Shown: piece by piece, positions 7,050 to 9,485 of the stretch
Layout of the letters: each line of letters starts with the position of its first letter
Position numbering within the stretch: position 1 is the first letter of the stretch
Assembly (NCBI GenBank): GCA_964486145.1
Contig: CAZAMT010000150.1
Location: forward strand, 1 to 9,485
Reading direction: 5' to 3'
DNA: 9,485 nucleotides
Origin: CAZAMT01 sp964486145
GTDB lineage: Bacteria; Bacteroidota; Bacteroidia; Bacteroidales; JAAAOM01
Notes under the pieces: model-generated
What the model saw: only the letters and a program-made list of their open reading frames with translations
Database searches by the model: none
Told to the model about the DNA's origin: nothing
Position numbers and translations under genes: made by a program

Positions 7050-9314
7050 ATGCAATTTTCAAACATCAATGATTTCTGTATACCAGTACATTATAACAAA
7101 CGAGCCATGTTAAAAGATTCTACAATAAAATCGTATATTTCTGTTAAGCAATTTGACCATGAATACAATAATCAGGTAAGCAGAATATTTCGGGAAAGAC
7201 TCATTATGGATTCCGAGACTTCCATTATCTCATTCAAGGGTGCCATACTTGGGAAACTACGCGAATCCAATCCATTTAATTTGCTTCAAATTAACTGTAT
7301 TTCGGGGTATTTTGAGAATGCAAGTGTTAATTTAGAATTTGAGATCAATGACTGGCAACCTGAAAATTATATCTGCATTCCGGCAGCAGTTTATAATGGG
7401 AATCGATTTGAATCCCGAAAAATTCCATACTCACCCAAATTGATTGATGAAAATGATATTGGCCCTGAAAAGCCCATTATCATTACAGACATACCCCGAT
7501 TGAACAAAAATAAAGGATTTTCAAAAATTCAACTCAAAACAGGGTCAACAACTATGCCTTGTGTTGGTATTTTTATGAGGGAAAGAAAGAAGATGTTTTG
7601 GATATTTACTTCAAATCGCTCTTCTGATATGGAAACCGGAATTTGCATTGAAGAGAATGCAAACAAATCCAAATTACGAATAAGTATATCACTTCCGGCT
7701 GTCAGAGAGTTACGAAAATATAAAATCACCAATTCCTGTGCACCAGTCGATGATAAAGGTATAACTCTAAAAACCGGGGATAAATTTGATGTGCCATACA
7801 AAGTGGAACTACGCGATGCACTATCCTTAAATGACTTTTTTTCTTACTATTTTGATCAACGGATGATGTTGCAGGAAGAAAAAATAAAACCCTCATTTTC
7901 ACTTTCTTCATGTTTTGATGCCATTGAAAAAAAATACAATGAACACAACTGGGTCGAAGATCCGGGTTATTATTCTGTTGGCATGCGAAACGGAAAATAC
8001 CGTTTTCTTCAAGACTGGCAACTTGGCTGGACAGGAGGAATGATTTCTACCCTGCCTTTGTTGCTCGAAGGATCTGACAAATCGGCAAAACAATGTCTGA
8101 ACCATTTCAACTGGTTTTTTAATGCCCCTCTTTGTCCTGCCGGTCTTTTTTGGGACTCAGGTGAACAGGGCAACAAATGGTATGGAGGAGACATTCGCAG
8201 AAAACACACCTCTCAGTGGCACCTAACAAGGAAAAGTGCTGATGCCGTTTATTATTTAGCCAAACAGTTTAAATACCTCGATGATAATGGGATTTCTGTA
8301 CCTGATGAATGGAAAACGAAAACACAACAGGTTATTAAATCTTTACTGGCTATTTGGAATAAAAACGGTCAATTAGGCCAGTTTATCAACAGTGAATCAG
8401 GAAAAATTGAGGTTGGAGGATCAACATCGGCTGCTATTTTACCGGCAGGGCTGGTGCTTTCTTCTGTTTACTTTGAAAAAAAAGCATTTGCCAAAGCAGC
8501 CGAATATATTGCAGAACAATTGTATGCTGATTTTATGAAAACCGGTCTTACCTGCGGAGGGCCGGGAGATGCCTTGCAGGCAGCAGATAGTGAGTCAGCC
8601 TATGGATTATTGGAATCAATGATTCGCCTGTATGAACAAACCAACGACCAAAAGTGGCTTGAAAGGGCTTGCACTGCGGCGCATTATCTATCTACCTGGG
8701 TCATGGCATACAATTTCACATTTCCAAAAGAATCACCATTGGGGGCATTAGATGTTACAACAAAAGGCAGTGTTTTCGCAAATACGCAAAATACACACGG
8801 TGCACCAGGAATTTGCACTTACTCAGGAATTGCGTTACTAAAACTGTTTCGATATACAAAAAATGTACGGTTCTTAAAACTACTTCAGGAAATTACCCAA
8901 AACATACCACAATACCTTTCACATCCGAACAGACCTATCCCGGGCATGCAGGAAGGATTCGTCTCCGAACGCATCAATACCTGCGACTGGCTGGAAGGAG
9001 TTGGTGAATTAATGTATGGTTCTACCTGGTCAGAGGTGTCGTTAATGTTGACATATGCCGAAATTCCGGGTGTTTATGTTGTTCCTGATATGAACCTGGC
9101 AATCTCATTCGATCATTTAAAAACTACGTTGAATGTTAATGATGGACAGTACATCATTGAAATATTAAATCCAACCAAATCAGTAGCCCGTTTCTATTTA
9201 TTAAGGGAAAGATCAAAAGATTTTGACACTAACTTAGATATGGTATTTTTCAGCAATAAAAAGAAAATAATCTTAAAACCACTTGAAAAAACAATACTGA
9301 CATTTGAAAAGTAA
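7050..9314 (+). CDS. Uncharacterised 754-residue protein, candidate alpha/alpha-toroid carbohydrate-active enzyme
   Basis: I do not recognise a named family. About residues 55-260 look beta-rich, with ENYICIPAAVYNGNRF at 105-120 and IITDIPRLN at 144-152. About 285-665 read as repeated amphipathic helices carrying conserved-looking polar motifs: FLQDWQLGWTGG (319-330), GLFWDSGEQGNKWYGG (365-380), GGSTSAAILPAGL (456-468), CGGPGDALQAADSESAYGLL (502-521), NTHGAPGICTYSG (581-593) and NTCDWLEGVGE (643-653). About 670-754 are again beta-rich. This order recalls glycosidases and polysaccharide lyases built on an alpha/alpha toroid; D322, D369, E372, D513, E515, D646 and E649 are acidic positions worth testing. 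There is no signal peptide: the first 20 residues are polar, and an in-frame TGA at 7029-7031 blocks extension upstream. A cytoplasmic location is therefore inferred, which is unusual for a glycan-degrading enzyme but would suit imported oligosaccharides. Met20 (7107) is an alternative start. It diverges from the PUL genes across 176 bp. Function is inferred only. Confidence 0.85.
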   Translation: MQFSNINDFCIPVHYNKRAMLKDSTIKSYISVKQFDHEYNNQVSRIFRERLIMDSETSIISFKGAILGKLRESNPFNLLQINCISGYFENASVNLEFEINDWQPENYICIPAAVYNGNRFESRKIPYSPKLIDENDIGPEKPIIITDIPRLNKNKGFSKIQLKTGSTTMPCVGIFMRERKKMFWIFTSNRSSDMETGICIEENANKSKLRISISLPAVRELRKYKITNSCAPVDDKGITLKTGDKFDVPYKVELRDALSLNDFFSYYFDQRMMLQEEKIKPSFSLSSCFDAIEKKYNEHNWVEDPGYYSVGMRNGKYRFLQDWQLGWTGGMISTLPLLLEGSDKSAKQCLNHFNWFFNAPLCPAGLFWDSGEQGNKWYGGDIRRKHTSQWHLTRKSADAVYYLAKQFKYLDDNGISVPDEWKTKTQQVIKSLLAIWNKNGQLGQFINSESGKIEVGGSTSAAILPAGLVLSSVYFEKKAFAKAAEYIAEQLYADFMKTGLTCGGPGDALQAADSESAYGLLESMIRLYEQTNDQKWLERACTAAHYLSTWVMAYNFTFPKESPLGALDVTTKGSVFANTQNTHGAPGICTYSGIALLKLFRYTKNVRFLKLLQEITQNIPQYLSHPNRPIPGMQEGFVSERINTCDWLEGVGELMYGSTWSEVSLMLTYAEIPGVYVVPDMNLAISFDHLKTTLNVNDGQYIIEILNPTKSVARFYLLRERSKDFDTNLDMVFFSNKKKIILKPLEKTILTFEK

Positions 9315-9381
9315 ACCTTATGTATCGCAAAGCAATGTTTCTGCATGTCTGATTGGTTAAAAAAAGCAGTCAAAAAGCTCT

Positions 9382-9412
9382 CCATTTACATTTTTGAAAC
9401 ATTCATAAATGG
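9382..9412. repeat. Weak inverted repeat after the 754-residue gene, possible terminator
   Basis: CCATTTA (9382-9388) is complementary to TAAATGG (9406-9412) across a 17-base loop, about 70 bp past the stop codon. A competing stem, TCAAAAA (9370-9376) with TTTTTGA (9391-9397), overlaps it. Both are AT-rich and neither is followed by a long T-run, so termination here is only a possibility. The rest of the 171 bp from 9315 to the window end shows no gene. Confidence 0.2.
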
Positions 9413-9450
9413 TTTATATACTCCTGTAAAATTTCATACTTCCATATAGA

Positions 9451-9482
9451 TGATAATTTGTAGTATTGTTTGAGAATTATCA
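9451..9482. repeat. AT-rich 8-bp inverted repeat at the right edge
   Basis: TGATAATT (9451-9458) is a perfect inverted match to AATTATCA (9475-9482) with a 16-base spacer. It could be an operator or a weak hairpin serving a gene beyond the right edge, or chance in AT-rich DNA. The gene it might serve is not visible. Confidence 0.2.
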
Positions 9483-9485
9483 ATG

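Noticed and set aside
8669..9007. A 112-codon open frame on the plus strand overlapping the 754-residue gene in another frame.
   Set aside because: It lies wholly within the longer gene and its product is rich in Arg, Cys, His and Thr without domain-like order, as expected for a shadow frame.

Overview
The window looks like the regulatory and import end of a polysaccharide utilization locus (PUL) from an AT-rich member of the Bacteroidota. The lineage call rests on the adjacent SusC/SusD outer-membrane pair, an ECF sigma factor and FecR-type anti-sigma factor of the kind that precedes SusC in these bacteria, A-rich leaders with little Shine-Dalgarno signal, and matches to the Bacteroidota promoter form TTTG...TAnnTTTG. 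A marine or anaerobic Bacteroidales/Marinilabiliales relative is plausible, but the sequence alone does not settle it.

Layout. Four genes run leftward on the minus strand, in transcription order: ECF sigma factor (6873-6310), FecR-like anti-sigma factor (6244-5123), SusC-like TonB-dependent transporter with an N-terminal STN signalling domain (4920-1540), and SusD-like surface lipoprotein (1504 to the left edge). SusD is essentially complete: it is readable to the family's typical C-terminal NPGY, and the window ends on the first base of the next codon. Diverging to the right is one long gene (7050-9314) for a 754-residue protein with no signal peptide and no family I can name. Its layout (beta-rich N-terminus, long helical middle, beta-rich C-terminus) recalls alpha/alpha-toroid carbohydrate-active enzymes.

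How the parts fit. The STN domain on SusC, the single-span FecR protein and the ECF sigma factor form a standard trans-envelope circuit: a glycan bound by SusC/SusD at the outer membrane is signalled through FecR to release the sigma factor, which then raises transcription of susC/susD. The substrate cannot be read from this window because no secreted glycosidase, lyase or sulfatase is present; such genes would be expected past the left edge.

Most interesting non-coding signal. In the 202-bp fecR-susC gap, the plus strand (antisense to all neighbouring genes) carries a near-consensus promoter (4898-4927), a small hairpin (4961-4978) and a strong hairpin followed by a T-run (4989-5024). Together these predict an antisense RNA of about 90 nt over the susC leader. 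This resembles the cis-encoded antisense RNAs reported for sigma/anti-sigma-type PULs in Bacteroides fragilis. Other structures are an operator-like dyad at 5048-5063, a pair of GC-rich palindromic units at 6914-6959 in the divergent gap, and weak dyads after the last gene. No gap without a gene exceeds about 200 bp. I see no tRNA, rRNA, CRISPR array, insertion sequence or phage gene.
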